Source: Diphasiastrum complanatum
Lineage: Eukaryota > Streptophyta > Lycopodiopsida > Lycopodiales > Lycopodiaceae
Assembly: GCA_029204225.1 (NCBI GenBank)
Contig: CM055102.1
Location: 6,409,320-6,473,319, forward strand
DNA length: 64,000 nucleotides
Direction of reading: 5' to 3'
Positions 42,211 to 53,468 of this stretch are shown here, in pieces (position 1 is the stretch's first letter; every line of letters begins with the position of its first letter). Under the pieces are notes generated by a model that worked only from the letters and a program-made list of their open reading frames with translations, had not been told where the DNA came from and ran no database searches. The position numbers and the translations under genes are program-made.

Positions 42211-43096
42211 ATTTTTTAATTCCCATGTCGGTCCATGCTTTCAAGTCTTCATTTGTTCTTGCTCCTATGACGCATTGAAAGTTGTTCTATTAGCATGATT
42301 CCATGTAGATCGCCTTGGGGTCACAGGCCAAGCTTGCACAAATGATTGGTTATGGCGCATAGTACTTAAATAGTCATATCATTTTCTTGCATGCTATGAC
42401 TTGTTATAAATTTTGAGGAGTAATTTTGCTATCATTATGTGGTTTTCATTACTAGTTTCCTCTCTAGGGGTGAATGAATTTGCAACTTTTAATCAATTAG
42501 CTTGTCAACAATATTGGTCTTGTGAATCAAGGCCGTACGAATATATCCAACATTTAGATGGCAAGATATTTCATAAATGAAGACATTACGATAAAATAAT
42601 GACCAATGCTCCCTCACCTCCCCAAGAAGAGGTGGGATTGCTCTCTTCCACATGATGGACATAATGTTTCTCCTTTACTTGTAGTTCAAAAAAATAGGCA
42701 CACAATGATGTCTCGTATTTGGATGAACAAGTAACACATAAAATAGTTCCTTACAAGGTTTGGGCTTGCAAACTCAATAAGAAGTTGCCACATCATTTGC
42801 TAACCACCTACAATAGCATATCTTCTCAATTGCCTAGCAAGTTTGCAAGTTGGGACTCCTCTGAAGCTTAAATGTGGCAAGGGTTGCCTTTAAATCTTAC
42901 AAGCAAATTGTTCACATGAAAAGAATCCTTCATAAGAGCGAAATCTCTCTCCAAACTCCATGCGCATGTGAACAATGTAATGTCAGGCTCTCTTTTGCTC
43001 ACACCTATACCGTTGTCCATGTGAGCATACCAAAGTGATGAGGTTTTAATGAATAAACATTCTCCACATGGTGAGTGGTCGATTATAAACCTCACA
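42211..43096 (-). repeat. Possible minus-strand copia LTR
   Basis: On the minus strand a purine-rich CTTGAGTGGGAG (43097-43108) is followed by TGTGAGGTTTATAATCG, which resembles a polypurine tract plus LTR start. The low-coordinate end is not defined, and no coding region of an element is seen next to it. The 79-codon frame at 42868-43107 is not recognised. Confidence 0.3.
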
Positions 43097-43108
43097 CTCC
43101 CACTCAAG

Positions 43109-44850
43109 ACTTGGAATTTGAAAAGCGGACCCTTCTTTCATATTGAAGGGCATATTTTCATTTCAACTTTCTAATGACGTTTTGCCTACATATTTTACCT
43201 ATGCATTGTATTATTGTAACTTGCAAATGCCAAGCCAGGTAAGCTGTGTGCACATTGCACAATTGCAGAATTGTACTCAACCCCTTGTATGCTAGGGTTA
43301 AGTCCATAGTCAGAGAGGCACAGAACTATGGGGATAGTTCATTGGGGTGGCCTTAAACAAGGGGCATGTAATTAAGATCAGGGGAGCAATCATGATCAGC
43401 AGCTGTAAAGGTAGTTCCATGTGGTATAGATTTTCCGCCCCCTCGCTATCTATCGGGCTTATCGAGCTTCAGCGACTCAGTCCAGCTGGGCAGCACAGAT
43501 CTACTTCTGTTTTCTAGCAGAACTCTGCGATCCTCATGACTGTCACATCTTCTATACATCAACGATCTTCAGCTACCTTTTATGTCACCATCACTCCGGC
43601 GTAATTAGGTCGTTGCGATACATCCTCTCAGTCCTGCTGCAACAGCTTCTACACAACCAGGCCTGCGTGCATGAAGTATTAGTCAGCTTATATTGATGTA
43701 TCACAAACCCAAAATCGGGGTTTTGCCATCAGATCCGACTCCCGACTCTCAACCTGCTTTTGATCATCGTTATCTAACTGTCGAGGCCAGCTGGCATCTT
43801 TCCATGCCAACAGCAGAGAAACATTGTTGTGCCATCTTTCCCTGTCTCCTACTCTCTTCTCTCAGGTGATGTGATCACACACCTTCCGGCAACTCATGCA
43901 TGCACAGTGAACGTCGTCTCAGGCATGCACAGTGACTGTAGCAGCCCACGTACCGCTGGCTCCTGAGCGGCCTCATGCAGCAGGCTTTAGCAGCCAGCTC
44001 TCGAGTCTCGACGTTGCAGTGGAGTAGTATGAGTATGACTCGAGTACTAATGGCGGTGCTCTGGAGTCTGAACTATGAGGTTTGTAAAATTTTCTGATCC
44101 CGTCAGCAAAAGTTTACAAACAGAAGACACCCATACACAATTCCGTCGTGAGTGGTCCAATGAAGTGAGAAACTGATGACGGGGCTTTTTGGCATTGCCT
44201 TGCAAAGGCAATACGTCTATGTGATTGGTGGTCAAAGAAGTTTGTGCAAAACTCAACATTATAGGAAGCATAATTTTCTCACAAACTAAAGGCACACATA
44301 GCATGTAAGGGCCATCTCAATGATGAATTGCATGCAAAAAGCAGACTTGTAGATGGTGCAGGTCTAGCTAGCTCTTTGACATTGAACACACATTTTTTCG
44401 TACTACAAACGTATTTCCAAGTACTTCCAACAAGCCTGTCCTTACTGTCAAAATCAGCAGCCAAAATGTCAGCGTCCAACAGCAACGCATAACCACAAAG
44501 GACACTTTGTGGCAACTAATCGTAGAATTAGTAGTTAAACTATGCTTACAGGAGAGATTAAAAGATCTATTGTATGCATATATAAGTAGCATAAGCGCTC
44601 AACAAAAAGTAAGTAAGAAGAAGTAAGAGTAAGCAAAAGAGAGCAACGAGATAGAAGTCATGTACGCAAAGCAGAAGAAGACATCAAGCTCTTTCCATAG
44701 GAAGAGAGAGACACTGCTAGGATCAAGGATTCATATCCCGATAGATTTAGCTATGTCGAATGCTTTGAAATATGATACATTGACTGATAGATCTGTTGCA
44801 TTCTGAGTATGCTTCTTGATTGATGTTCCTTTAATGTTTGGCTCTAGCGC

Positions 44851-44852
<2 letters not shown>
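43109..44852. other. Unassigned region
   Basis: No transposon protein or host gene is recognised. Minus-strand frames at 44047-44304 and 44279-44515 overlap and look weakly coding, but match no family I know. The block near 43978-44027 ('caggctttagcagccagctc...') recurs at about 49168-49215. Confidence 0.35.

Positions 44853-44909
<57 letters not shown>
44853..44909. repeat. (GA)n microsatellite, about 57 bp
   Basis: Pure GA run just ahead of the palindrome-rich array. Confidence 0.97.
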
Positions 44910-44911
<2 letters not shown>

Positions 44912-44929
44912 CATTGCGAGTAACCAAAC

Positions 44930-45395
44930 TCGTAAGGAAATCTTGAGTAGCCCGTAAGGAATCCCCTTACGAAGGCACTACGATTACCTCTCATCAAGTA
45001 AACCAAAGTCGTAAGGATATCGTAAGTGGCGGCCCATAAGAAATCCCTTTACAAAGGTACTACGATCACTACTCGTAAGCTACCTATAAGGAGCTCATAA
45101 GAAAGCCCCTTACAAAGGCATTATGAAGTGCCCGTCCTTAAAGAATTCACTTACGAAGGCGTAATTAAGATCTTTGGCCCATAAGGAGCCTGTAACAAAT
45201 CATCCTACGAGGCATTACGAACTAAATACGACTTACGAACAAGAACGAGCTCATAAGAAAGCCCCTTACGAAGGCATTATGAAGTGCCCGTCCATAAGGA
45301 ATTCACTTGCGAAGGTGTTACGATCTTTGGCCCATAAGGAGTAACGAATCATCCTACGAGGCAATACGAACTAAATACGACTTACGAACAAGAAC
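44930..45395. repeat. Palindrome-rich CGTAAG/CTTACG array
   Basis: The array is built from degenerate copies of a unit with core CGTAAGGAATCCCCTTACG, a near-perfect hairpin (best copy 44953-44971), usually followed by 'aaggca(c/t)tacga'. At least six units lie at irregular 40-80 base spacing. The right part is a 155-bp tandem duplication (45091-45245 and 45246-45395). A shorter copy lies at 49205-49355. The last bases match, in reverse, the outer end of element H near 52982-53027, so the array may be LTR or leader sequence of the D/H family. Confidence 0.75.
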
Positions 45396-45654
45396 AACCT
45401 TTGTAAGACGGCGTCTTCTCTCAATGATGAAGATCTGATGAAAAGAGAACCATAAGGAACACGTTAGCAGTCTCTCGAGTTGACAAGTATGAGAGTCTAC
45501 AAAAGGAAGCATTGAAACAATACTTGGGATGTACTGATCAACCATCACTAGTGAAGGACTCAACCCCGGCCAAGGGGGAGCATTAGAGAAGAAATAATCC
45601 TTTAATCCACTATTTCCATTTTCGTTGCATCTTAGAAGGGCCATAGATCCAATC

Positions 45655-46320
45655 AATGGCTAGAGCAGTTCAACATGAGATCACTATCGTTCTTGATGAA
45701 GGGAACTACCGAATCTAAAAATTCAAAATTAAAATCCTTCTCAATAGTGAAGGAGTCTAGTTCATCGCTGATTGAACAGAAGAACAACCACCATAGATCC
45801 TACAAGAATGGAGTGGCAGAGGCAATGTGAATCATAGTGTCCTCCATAAATGAGGAGATTATCATGCAGCTAAAAGACTAGAACATCAGATTCCATCTAG
45901 ATAGTAGTTGATGCAATTTACAAAATCCGTACTAGTCTCTTATCAGCCATTCAATCTGGTTACAGATGAGAAGCTAATGAGAGAAGAAGTTGAAGGAAAG
46001 GGAGACCAAGAAAAGGCCTTGTTTATGAAAGAGAAGAAAAAAGACAAGATCAAATATCAGAGTGACAAAGATCTACCTAGATTTTTAATGAAGAGCAGCA
46101 AGAAGGAGACAACCAATGGCACCCATTGCAAAAAAGGTGGACATACAACAAAGAAATGTTGGTTCAATCCAAACATACCTTGCGCTCACTACAAGAAGAG
46201 ACACTCAGCATACATTTAGTGCTAGTTCAATCCTAAAGATAAACACAAAAAGGATAAAGCAAACATTGTAGAATCATCAAAAGAAGGTGAAAAAAATGAC
46301 AATGCATTCTCAACAGTGGC
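45655..46320 (+). pseudogene. D gag and zinc knuckles
   Basis: A copia-type start (MARAVQHEITIVLDEGNYRI) is followed by stops, then an open stretch 45908-46219 with TDEKLMREEVEGKGDQEKAL. Knuckle-like motifs are HCKKGGHTTKKCW and CAHYKKRHSAY, the second with a Cys replaced by Tyr. The order and wording parallel C1 (DKCWLNPKIECIHCHKKGH). Confidence 0.7.
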
Positions 46321-46530
46321 ACAAGAAAGTTCAATGCAAGGTTACAACATTGTCATTGACTTAGGTCCATCCCATATCACCTATAATAGATATATCTTGA
46401 CAAATTATTGGTTATTGGAAAAAGAAAGAGTCATGATACTAGGAGACGGGAGCCAACACAAAGGTGAAGGCACTAGAAGTCTTCAGCTTCGGACATTTTT
46501 AGGAGTCAAAGATTTACAAAGAGTGCTCTA
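46321..46530 (+). pseudogene. D protease region
   Basis: The frame 46316-46549 has IVIDLGPSHITYNRYIL, where the DSG active site reads DLG. It continues MILGDGSQHKGEGTRSLQLR and RVLYV, at which point K's LTR begins. Confidence 0.7.
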
Positions 46531-47174
46531 TGTGAGAGGTTTCAACTAGTTTAGTCTAGTCTAGTTTAAGTATATTTTGGTAAATTGTCAATATTAAGCC
46601 AAAACTCATTTTAGACTTAGAGATAAACTTTTTGAAGTTATATTAGTTTAAAATACATTCAATAAACACTTTTTGAAAGTGTGGGAAAGTTGGTAGTCGA
46701 GTTTGAGAGATGTTGGGTACTTTGAATCTAGATCAAAAAATAGTAGGGTTTACATTTTGGAGGGAAAGCCAAGTGGCCAAATAGGGTCTGGACTTGTTAT
46801 ATATTGTTGTAACTTGTAGAGAAAGGGATCTTCTCTCTTCTCTCTCTCATTTCATGATTATACATGGTTCTCTTTGGGTTCTACTACTCATTGGTGCACT
46901 CTCATAATGTTATCTTGCAATTCTATGTGTAGAATGATCATGTATTGTTATTTTTGGTTCCACACGTGTGAAATATAGTAGGGTACTATAATTGTATGGA
47001 TAGCAACTATATTTTATGTTTTGGTTCATGTTTGATCATTATCTCTTAGAGTTTGTATCCCATTTTGTATGTAGATGCTGATTTTTCTACATTGGCAGGA
47101 TTGTCGGTTTGCTCTTTTTGTAACCAAAGATTAGGGACATGGATTGGATCTTGAATGATCTGAAATCCTTCACA
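46531..47174 (+). repeat. 5' LTR of K (644 bp)
   Basis: TGTGAGAGGT...CTTCACA, homologous to LTR X throughout except for X's expanded CT tract and the C3 insertion. Confidence 0.87.
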
Positions 47175-47186
47175 TGGTATCAGAGC
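47175..47186 (+). promoter_or_regulatory. Primer-binding site of K
   Basis: TGGTATCAGAGC directly after the LTR. Confidence 0.93.
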
Positions 47187-47751
47187 TCTTGTGTTTCAGG
47201 TTACAAAGGATTAGCCACATTTATCAAAGATTTGGACTCGGGGAGTTACCAATGCTAGAGTATGCTAGATTGATTTCTACTCAAAAATCAGCATTTTTGC
47301 ATTTGTAGAATTGATCTTTTGTAGGTCAATTCCAATTTCACACCTGGTTACTGGAATTAGCTGATTTTTGATGCATTTTCAAGGTCTCATTAGAGGCTAC
47401 AAGATGATATATCAAGTCTCTAGAAATTGCATGTCGAATTTGAGATATTCAATTTTTTGTGATTTTGTCAAGACCCTAATTTTGATTGGATCTCTAGTTT
47501 GTGAGGTTACTGAACTTCATTTGAGTGTGTTTCAATCTTAGGAAGTGGCAAGAATCATTAGATTGAGGATAGATCATAGGTTGATCAAGATTTCACTATT
47601 CTACGTGTTGATTTTCTAGTTAGAAGTGCTAGAAGAGATTTGAGAGGTGGGCCATATCTTTGTGATTTCTTCTTGAGTTCATTTGTTGACATTCAAGAGA
47701 GTGCTTTGTGCATTGGAACAGGTTGAAAAAAGAAGATCAGGTCATTGCAAC
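47187..47751 (+). other. K leader
   Basis: Non-coding leader of about 565 bp, half the length of C3's, without the 184-bp repeats. Confidence 0.7.
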
Positions 47752-48476
47752 ATGGCTACAAGTGGTGGATTCATGTTGGAAGGCAATGATAGGCTTACCT
47801 CAAGTAACTATTCATTGTGGAAAGTGAGGATGAAATCACTTCTTGAGATGAATGATGTTTTGAATATTGTTGTAAGTTTGGAGGAGAGACCAGCAACTCA
47901 ACAAGATCAAGAGGTATGATAAGAGGGCCAAAAGGGCTCTACACATGATTAGGACTAATGTTACCAATGAACTTCTCAAGGAGATTGGTAAGTGCACATC
48001 ATCTTTGAAGGCTTGGGAATTTCAAAGAGCTTTATGAATCCAAGTCTACATCAAGAGTGCTTACTCTTAGGAGGAAAATCTTTCAAAGTTTGCAAAAGAA
48101 GGAAGAGAATACTCATGCTTCTGTTTTGAGGGTTAAAGAATTCAATGATGAGTTAGCATGTCTTGATAAAAGCATTAAGGAGGTAGAACTTGTTCAAGTT
48201 ATACTTAATGGCTTGTTGGATTATCATGCTAATCTTGTTCAAAGTTTTGCTATTCAACAGAGTTTGCCAAGTATTGTGGATTTGCAAGAGATCTTGATAA
48301 ATGAGGAGTATAGGCTTCAATCAAGAGGAGGTGGATCTAGATCGACATCTCATTATGAAGAGGATGCTATGTTCATCAAAGGCAAGTCAAGGGCAAAGGC
48401 AAAGGTAAGTGGTCTAAAGGGCAAGATCAAGGTGAGACTTCTTCTTTTGGCAAAACGAAAGATTAGTCTAAGTTGA
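47752..48476 (+). pseudogene. K gag
   Basis: Starts MATSGGFMLEGNDRLTSSNY, closely parallel to C3's MASNGGIMLESSERLSSSNY. It runs to 47919, shifts frame, shifts again near 48010, and continues at 48057-48476 with LTLRRKIFQSLQ, LVQVILNGLLDYHANLVQSF and SLPSIVDLQEILINEEYRLQ. It is the same UBN2 gag as C3, inactivated by at least two frameshifts. Confidence 0.87.
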
Positions 48477-48885
48477 AATGCTTTTATTGTGGAATCAAAA
48501 GGGAATTTTGAAAATGAATATTTAAAGAAGCAAAGAGATGAAGGTAGCAAGCAAATCAACTTTACTACTAATGATGAGGATCTAGGTGGTTGTGATTCTC
48601 TTTTGATGTGTTCTTCAAGTCCATCATGGTGGATTGATAGTGGAGCTAGTTCACACATGACTAGTCACAAGAAGTTCTTTACTTCTTTGGTCACTTATGA
48701 TGGAGCCAAGAAAGCAATTCACATGGCCAATGGTGGTGAGTGTGTGATTGAAGGTATTGGTTCAATTCCTATATGTCTTTCAACTAATAAGAAAGCAAGA
48801 CTTGCTGGTGTTCTTTACATTCCTTCACTTTCAAAGAATTTGCTAAGTGTTGTTCAAATGATAGAGAAAGAATACATGGTAGACT
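48477..48885 (+). pseudogene. K zinc knuckle and protease
   Basis: A knuckle starts CFYCGIK at about 48478 and breaks by a frameshift. The frame 48489-48968 has WWIDSGASSHMTSHKKFFTS with the protease motif intact, then GGECVIEGIGSIPICLS and YIPSLSKNLLSV. After about 48885 the reading enters unrelated sequence. Confidence 0.85.
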
Positions 48886-49204
48886 TAGTTTTTATTTTGT
48901 TGATTAAGCTTGGCAAGCCTGGCAGAATCAGTCTGGCTCCCGGACATGGGTCCCGTGAGTCCTCCTAGTGGCAAAATCAGCTTGGTTCCTAACTAGGCCA
49001 TGACTCACTCCAGAGCTAACTCATGACTTGTAACTACTTGACTGGCTCACCACAGGTCAGAGGCTCAGTCCTTGACTTTCTAACTCGCTCTGGGACCTTA
49101 GGGAGTGTCACCCCTTAGAGTCTTACAAGGCACACTGGGTGCACCCGATTCAGCTTTACAACATGCAACAGGCTTTAACAGCCAACTCTTGAGTCTCAAC
49201 GTTG
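48886..49204. other. Unassigned junction
   Basis: GC-richer sequence with no recognised gene. From about 49165 it matches 43978-44027. Confidence 0.4.
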
Positions 49205-49355
49205 CAGTGGAGTAGGAAGAGGAAATCTTGAGTAGCCCGTAAGGAATCCCCTTACAAAGGCACTACGATTACCTCTCATCAAGTAGACCAAACTCGTAAG
49301 GAGATCGTAAGTAGCGGCCCATAAGGAATCCCTTTACAAAGGTAGTATCTCCATC
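49205..49355. repeat. Second copy of the CGTAAG array (short)
   Basis: Matches 44935-45050, including two palindromic units. It is joined upstream to the 43978-44027 match, so the 900 or so bases between those blocks in the first copy are absent here. Confidence 0.8.
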
Positions 49356-49365
49356 CTGCAAAGAC

Positions 49366-49918
49366 AATGAGCTCATTCTTGCCTTAGTGTGGAGCATCCT
49401 ACCATCCTACACTCTTCAGCCACTAATACAGTATGAAGTTTTTCTATAGTTGGAAAAGTGTCTTGGATGGCAAAACTTTGGACCAAATTTGCAAAGTCAT
49501 CTCCTAGACCATTAAGGACAATTTGTACAAGCTCTCCATCTCGAATCTTCTCTCCAATGGAAGCCAACTCCTTATTTAGAGACTTGATTCTAATCACATA
49601 ATCATGTGCACTCTCCTCACTTCTCCTCATGTGCACTCTCCTCACTTCTCCTCATGCTTTGCAAAATCTGATTTCTAAAAATGAGAACTCTAGAAGTGTT
49701 ACTAGATTCATAGATTGATTTAAAGCATTCCAAGCATCTTTAGCACTTGTACATGATGATGCTTCTCTCAAAAGTTCATTGCTCACAATCATCTTCACAC
49801 AATGAAGTGCAAGCCTAGATCTCTTCTTGTATCTCACTAACTCCCGTGCACCTAGAGGTTCATCTTCATCTTCAATCAAAAACTCATAAAGATCTTGGAG
49901 CACCACTAGTGAGTCCAT
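49366..49918 (-). pseudogene. Copia gag fragment L
   Basis: Minus strand: first frame 49652-49918 (KMIVSNELLREASSCTSAKD, AWNAL), second frame 49373-49645 (SAHDYVIRIKSLNKELASIG, LVQIVLNGLGDDFANLVQSF). Together they form a UBN2 gag related to C3. The frame changes at a 25-bp tandem duplication (49603-49627 and 49628-49652). It ends at about 49366 before any zinc knuckle. Confidence 0.82.
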
Positions 49919-50879
49919 CCTAACCTTCTAAATATAATAGTTTTTAGAATTCAATCCCTCCCTAGCTTATAGAAGGTATGCTCCAATAGATCTCATCTTA
50001 CTAGTGATTTCTACAAATAAGAAATAGATTTGATTGGCTTTGAAACTCAAAAAGGTCTCCACTTGTAGTGTTTCACTCAGATTAGATTTCTAATACAACA
50101 AATGGACTTATAATCTCAGTTCTAGCACTCCCTCACAAATTTGGAATGAAGATAAGATGATGTGAAATCTACTTACAATCAAATCTTGCCAATTTTTCAC
50201 TCTATTGACTACTCTTGAGAAAATCAATGAACACAAAGTAGATTGAACTTCTTGACCCTCCCAAAGTTCTTTTCCAGAATTTTCCCAATAGAGCAAGATC
50301 CCCTTGATCTTTATTCAAAAGAACTTTTTGGAAGGATCCTACAAAACCATGTTCAGAAAAATTGAAATTGACTTGACCCTAGAAACTCACAAAGGTTTCA
50401 CTTTGTCTTGATTACCTAAAATTTGACTTCTAGCCCTCTCTTGGACTTCTAGTCTTACACTCCCTCACAAAGATGAAATGCAGATTAGATGAGATTCTAT
50501 CAATGACATATCAAATCCAATCAATTTTGTTTATTCTTGGACAAAAAACACAATTTAATCTCCCTCACACACTTTGATGTGCTTTTAAGACCTGTAAAAC
50601 AAGTTTAGAGGACCTGATTTCAGCCTAGATCAATTAAATCTCATGAATCAAATTCAAATCTAATTAATGGCACTTCATCTTGGTAGCTTATCCTAGGATC
50701 TTTACCAAAAATTACATCAAAAGCTCTCAAATTAAATTTTTAATGATCAAATGAATACCATGCATTAAATGCAGGTTCAGAGGTGCCCACACATGTGAAC
50801 AATACTGATTTTGATCCCTTCCAAGTTTGAGATCAAATCCCCTCACCAAAACTTAGCTTCTAGCTCGCCCTCACAAGAC
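49919..50879 (-). other. Possible leader of L, non-coding
   Basis: About 960 bp upstream of L gag on the minus strand. No coding match, no primer site and no LTR end were seen. Several phrases of the type 'tctagcactccctcacaaatttg' recur (about 50123, 50457 and 50866), suggesting a degenerate internal repeat of about 340-400 bp. Confidence 0.4.
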
Positions 50880-51815
50880 TAGTTTTAGTTTGTAGATTAC
50901 TAGTATGGGTAACGATCTTCCAAATGATATTCCCTTAACAGATTTTGACCTCCTAGCAGATGCACCAATGTTAGGGCAGTTTTCAACGTCTAGCCAAAAT
51001 ACCCCAATGAGGGAAGGACCCACATTGTTCTTACGTGAGCGATCAAAATTGACCACTTCCAATCTTGGGGGTCCCAGTGATCACCTCGTACTCCTTGGTC
51101 AATGAGAGTTTTCCAAGATCTCAGGAGTATGAGCACAGAGAGATTATCATCATCATGTTTATTGAACAAGCCTAGAGTAGCTAGCGTGTTGCATATGCAT
51201 AGAGCATAGGCAGCTTGCACTATCCACCGATGGCTCCCATGAATGTATACTATAGCTAGGACAAGAAAACTATTGGCGTGCACTTCTATGGCGATGTCTC
51301 ATGTTTGTACCTCACGAGCCGTGGTATCAAAAGCTATGATGTTTAAGAGCACAGACCCTAAGATGCATAATACTTTGCAATATTTGCATGGACTGACTAG
51401 ATGGGCCCCATTCACATCACATTTTTTTATTAATATCTCTGTTTCATAGGTTTTCAGCATTCGACGTGGTTACTGGTAGCGTGCACATTTACTAAGCTCA
51501 TGTCTAAATATCTCGGGGGGTGCTTTAGGCAGGTCTTGGCTGGCTTCTCTGATAATCGCAGTCAAATCATCGATAGATGGTGTTGGTGAGGTAATATGAC
51601 ATGTTGTTGTCAGTTTGGCATACCTCATGGTTGCTATGCCGATGCATATCCAAGTTAAACTGTTGGTCAATTCATTTACGTGAAGAGAGATTATACCCGC
51701 TTTGTGTCTAATTCGAAACAATTTGTCGCCTGGGATCAGAAGCCAATGGACATATTGGTTATAGAAATGGTAATAGGCTATACTTTGTCGCACTACTTGG
51801 TAGACCTGCATATGT
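50880..51815 (-). pseudogene. Unidentified coding-like stretch
   Basis: Three minus-strand blocks read like one degraded protein: 51470-51815 (contains WLLIPGDKLFRIRHKAGIIS and LTWICIGIATMRYAKL), 51300-51465 (GSVLLNIIAFDTTAREVQ) and 50990-51283 (SFLVLAIVYIHGSHRWIVQA, then AYALC). Composition is that of a folded protein with hydrophobic helices. I recognise no family. It could be a gypsy gag, a host gene fragment or another integrated sequence. It abuts the integrase end of H. Confidence 0.4.
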
Positions 51816-52020
51816 GAGTAATATTTTGAATCCATCAAAGACTTCAGATTTCAACTTCAAGTAATACACAAAAGTCATTCTGCTGAAGTTGTCTATGAAA
51901 GTGACGCAGTATCTCGATGAAGTATCTTGACCCTGAGAGAGTTTGTCTGTATGGGTCTATAGAGGTCTGAGTGGACTAATTTGAGAATGTCCTTAGCTCT
52001 CCCCCCTTCTTGGATGAATG
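51816..52020 (-). pseudogene. H integrase core fragment
   Basis: Minus strand: RAKDILKLVHSDLYRPIQTN with the first catalytic Asp, then after a one-base shift SSRYCVTFIDNFSRMTFVYY and KSEVFDGFK. It stops before the second catalytic Asp. Confidence 0.72.
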
Positions 52021-52055
52021 GGTCTTGATGCTACTTTCCTCTTGTACATGCTTTC

Positions 52056-52640
52056 TCAGTATCCTTTTTTGCAATGGGTGTCGTTGGTTGTCTCCTTCTT
52101 GCTGCTCTTCATTAAAAATATAGGTAGATGTTTGTCACTCTGATATTTGATCTTGTCTTTTTTCTTCTCTTTCATAAAGAAGGCCTTTTCTTGGTCTCCC
52201 TTTCCTTCAGCTTCTTCTCTCATTAGCTTCTCATCTGTAACCAGATTGAATGGCTGATAAGAGGCTAGTAAGGATTTTGTAAATTGCATCAGCTACTGTC
52301 TAGATGGAATCTGATGTTCTGGTCCTGCTATAGTGAGCTGGCTATAGCTGGTCTTCATTCGCTCCACATATTGAGTGATGTTAGCTCCATCCCCTTTCAA
52401 GCACTACAATTGGTTGTGAAGATGTATCCATTCCAGTGAAGTCCTCAGTTCATACTTTTGTATTATTTTTTGCCGCTTGATGGTTGTTTTTGCAGTCTTT
52501 TAGCTACGTGATAATCTCCTCATTTATGGAGGACACTATGATTCACATTGCCTCTGCCACTCCATTCGTGCAGGATCTCCCTAGGGTGGTTGTCCTTCTG
52601 TTCAATCATAGATGAACTAGACACCTTCATTATTGAGAAG
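52056..52640 (-). pseudogene. H gag
   Basis: The open frame 52056-52289 has SYQPFNLVTDEKLMREEAEG and THCKKG, matching D almost word for word. The preceding part reads with several stops and frameshifts. It stops inside the first zinc knuckle. Confidence 0.72.
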
Positions 52641-53027
52641 GTTTTTAATTTTGTATTTTTAGATTCGGTAGTTCCCTTCATCAAGAACGATAGGGATCTC
52701 TTGTTGAACTGCTCTAGCTATTGATTGGCTCTATGGCCCTAATAACATGCAACAAAAATGGAAATAGTGGATTAAAGGATTATTTCTTCTCTGATGCCCC
52801 CCCTTAGCCGGGGTTGAGTCCTTCAACAGTGATGGCTGATCTAGACATCCCAAGTATTGTTTCAATGCTTCCTTTTGTAGACTCTCGTACTTGTCAACTC
52901 GAGAGATTGTTAACATGTTTCTTATGGTTTTCTTTTCATCAGATCTTCATCATTGAGAGAAGATGCCAACTTACAAAGGTTGTTCTTGTTCGTAAGTTGT
53001 ATTTAGTTCACAATACCTCGTGCTTTA

Positions 53028-53410
53028 ATATATAGAATCGCTATTGTTCCATCTCTTTGCATTCTTGATGAATGCTCATTAACTCTCACTCTTCCTTTGA
53101 AATAGTACCATGACAGAGAAATGCATGACTGTATTTGATGCCTAATTGTATTTACACTTATTTGTATCATAATATCAGTAACATAGAATTGCATGGCTAT
53201 CACAGATGCCTAATTGTTTTCGCAATTTCTCTTCATGGTAGTCTAAGACTCCTACATTGATAATCGTAATCAACGCAAACAAAATAGTTCCCTAACCCCA
53301 TTCTCTAAGTAATCCATGATCCTCCTTAACACAGTTATCACTGTTCTTCATAGTATTCATTGTCTTTATCATGTTTTTTGGGACTTTGTTTAAGAAGTTT
53401 CCTCACATAC
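53028..53410 (+). repeat. Probable 5' LTR end of C5
   Basis: Placed by the primer site at 53411. The last bases are CCTCACATAC. The left limit is arbitrary, because H homology stops at about 53027 and there is no second copy. Confidence 0.4.
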
Positions 53411-53468
53411 TAGTATCAGAGCTGATAATTCATCAGAGCCATCTCCAACATCAATTAGTATCAGAGCT
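53411..53468 (+). promoter_or_regulatory. Primer-binding site of C5, duplicated
   Basis: TAGTATCAGAGC occurs at 53411-53422 and again at 53457-53468, 46 bases apart. It differs from the standard site at one base (TAG for TGG). Either could be the ancestral primer site; the other is a small tandem copy. Confidence 0.65.

Larger units (their letters stand above)
45396..46530 (+). mobile_element. Copia element D, 5' part
   Basis: A plus-strand gag and protease remnant cut at 46530 by the LTR of K. 45396-46135 is closely similar, in inverted orientation, to H (about 52055-53000). The family matches C1. No LTR was clearly seen. Confidence 0.7.
46531..48885 (+). mobile_element. Copia element K, 5' part
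   Basis: 5' LTR, primer site, leader, gag and protease of a plus-strand copia related to C3 and to LTR X. It is truncated at about 48885 in the protease region (LLSVVQMIEKEYM); integrase, RT and the 3' LTR are missing. Inserted into D. Confidence 0.85.
51816..53027 (-). mobile_element. Copia fragment H (minus strand), inverted relative of D
   Basis: Minus strand: leader-like sequence and gag start (about 53027-52560), gag (52055-52560), then a direct jump to integrase core (51816-52020). The zinc-knuckle end and protease are deleted between them. The outer part is nearly the same as D, in opposite orientation. Confidence 0.72.
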
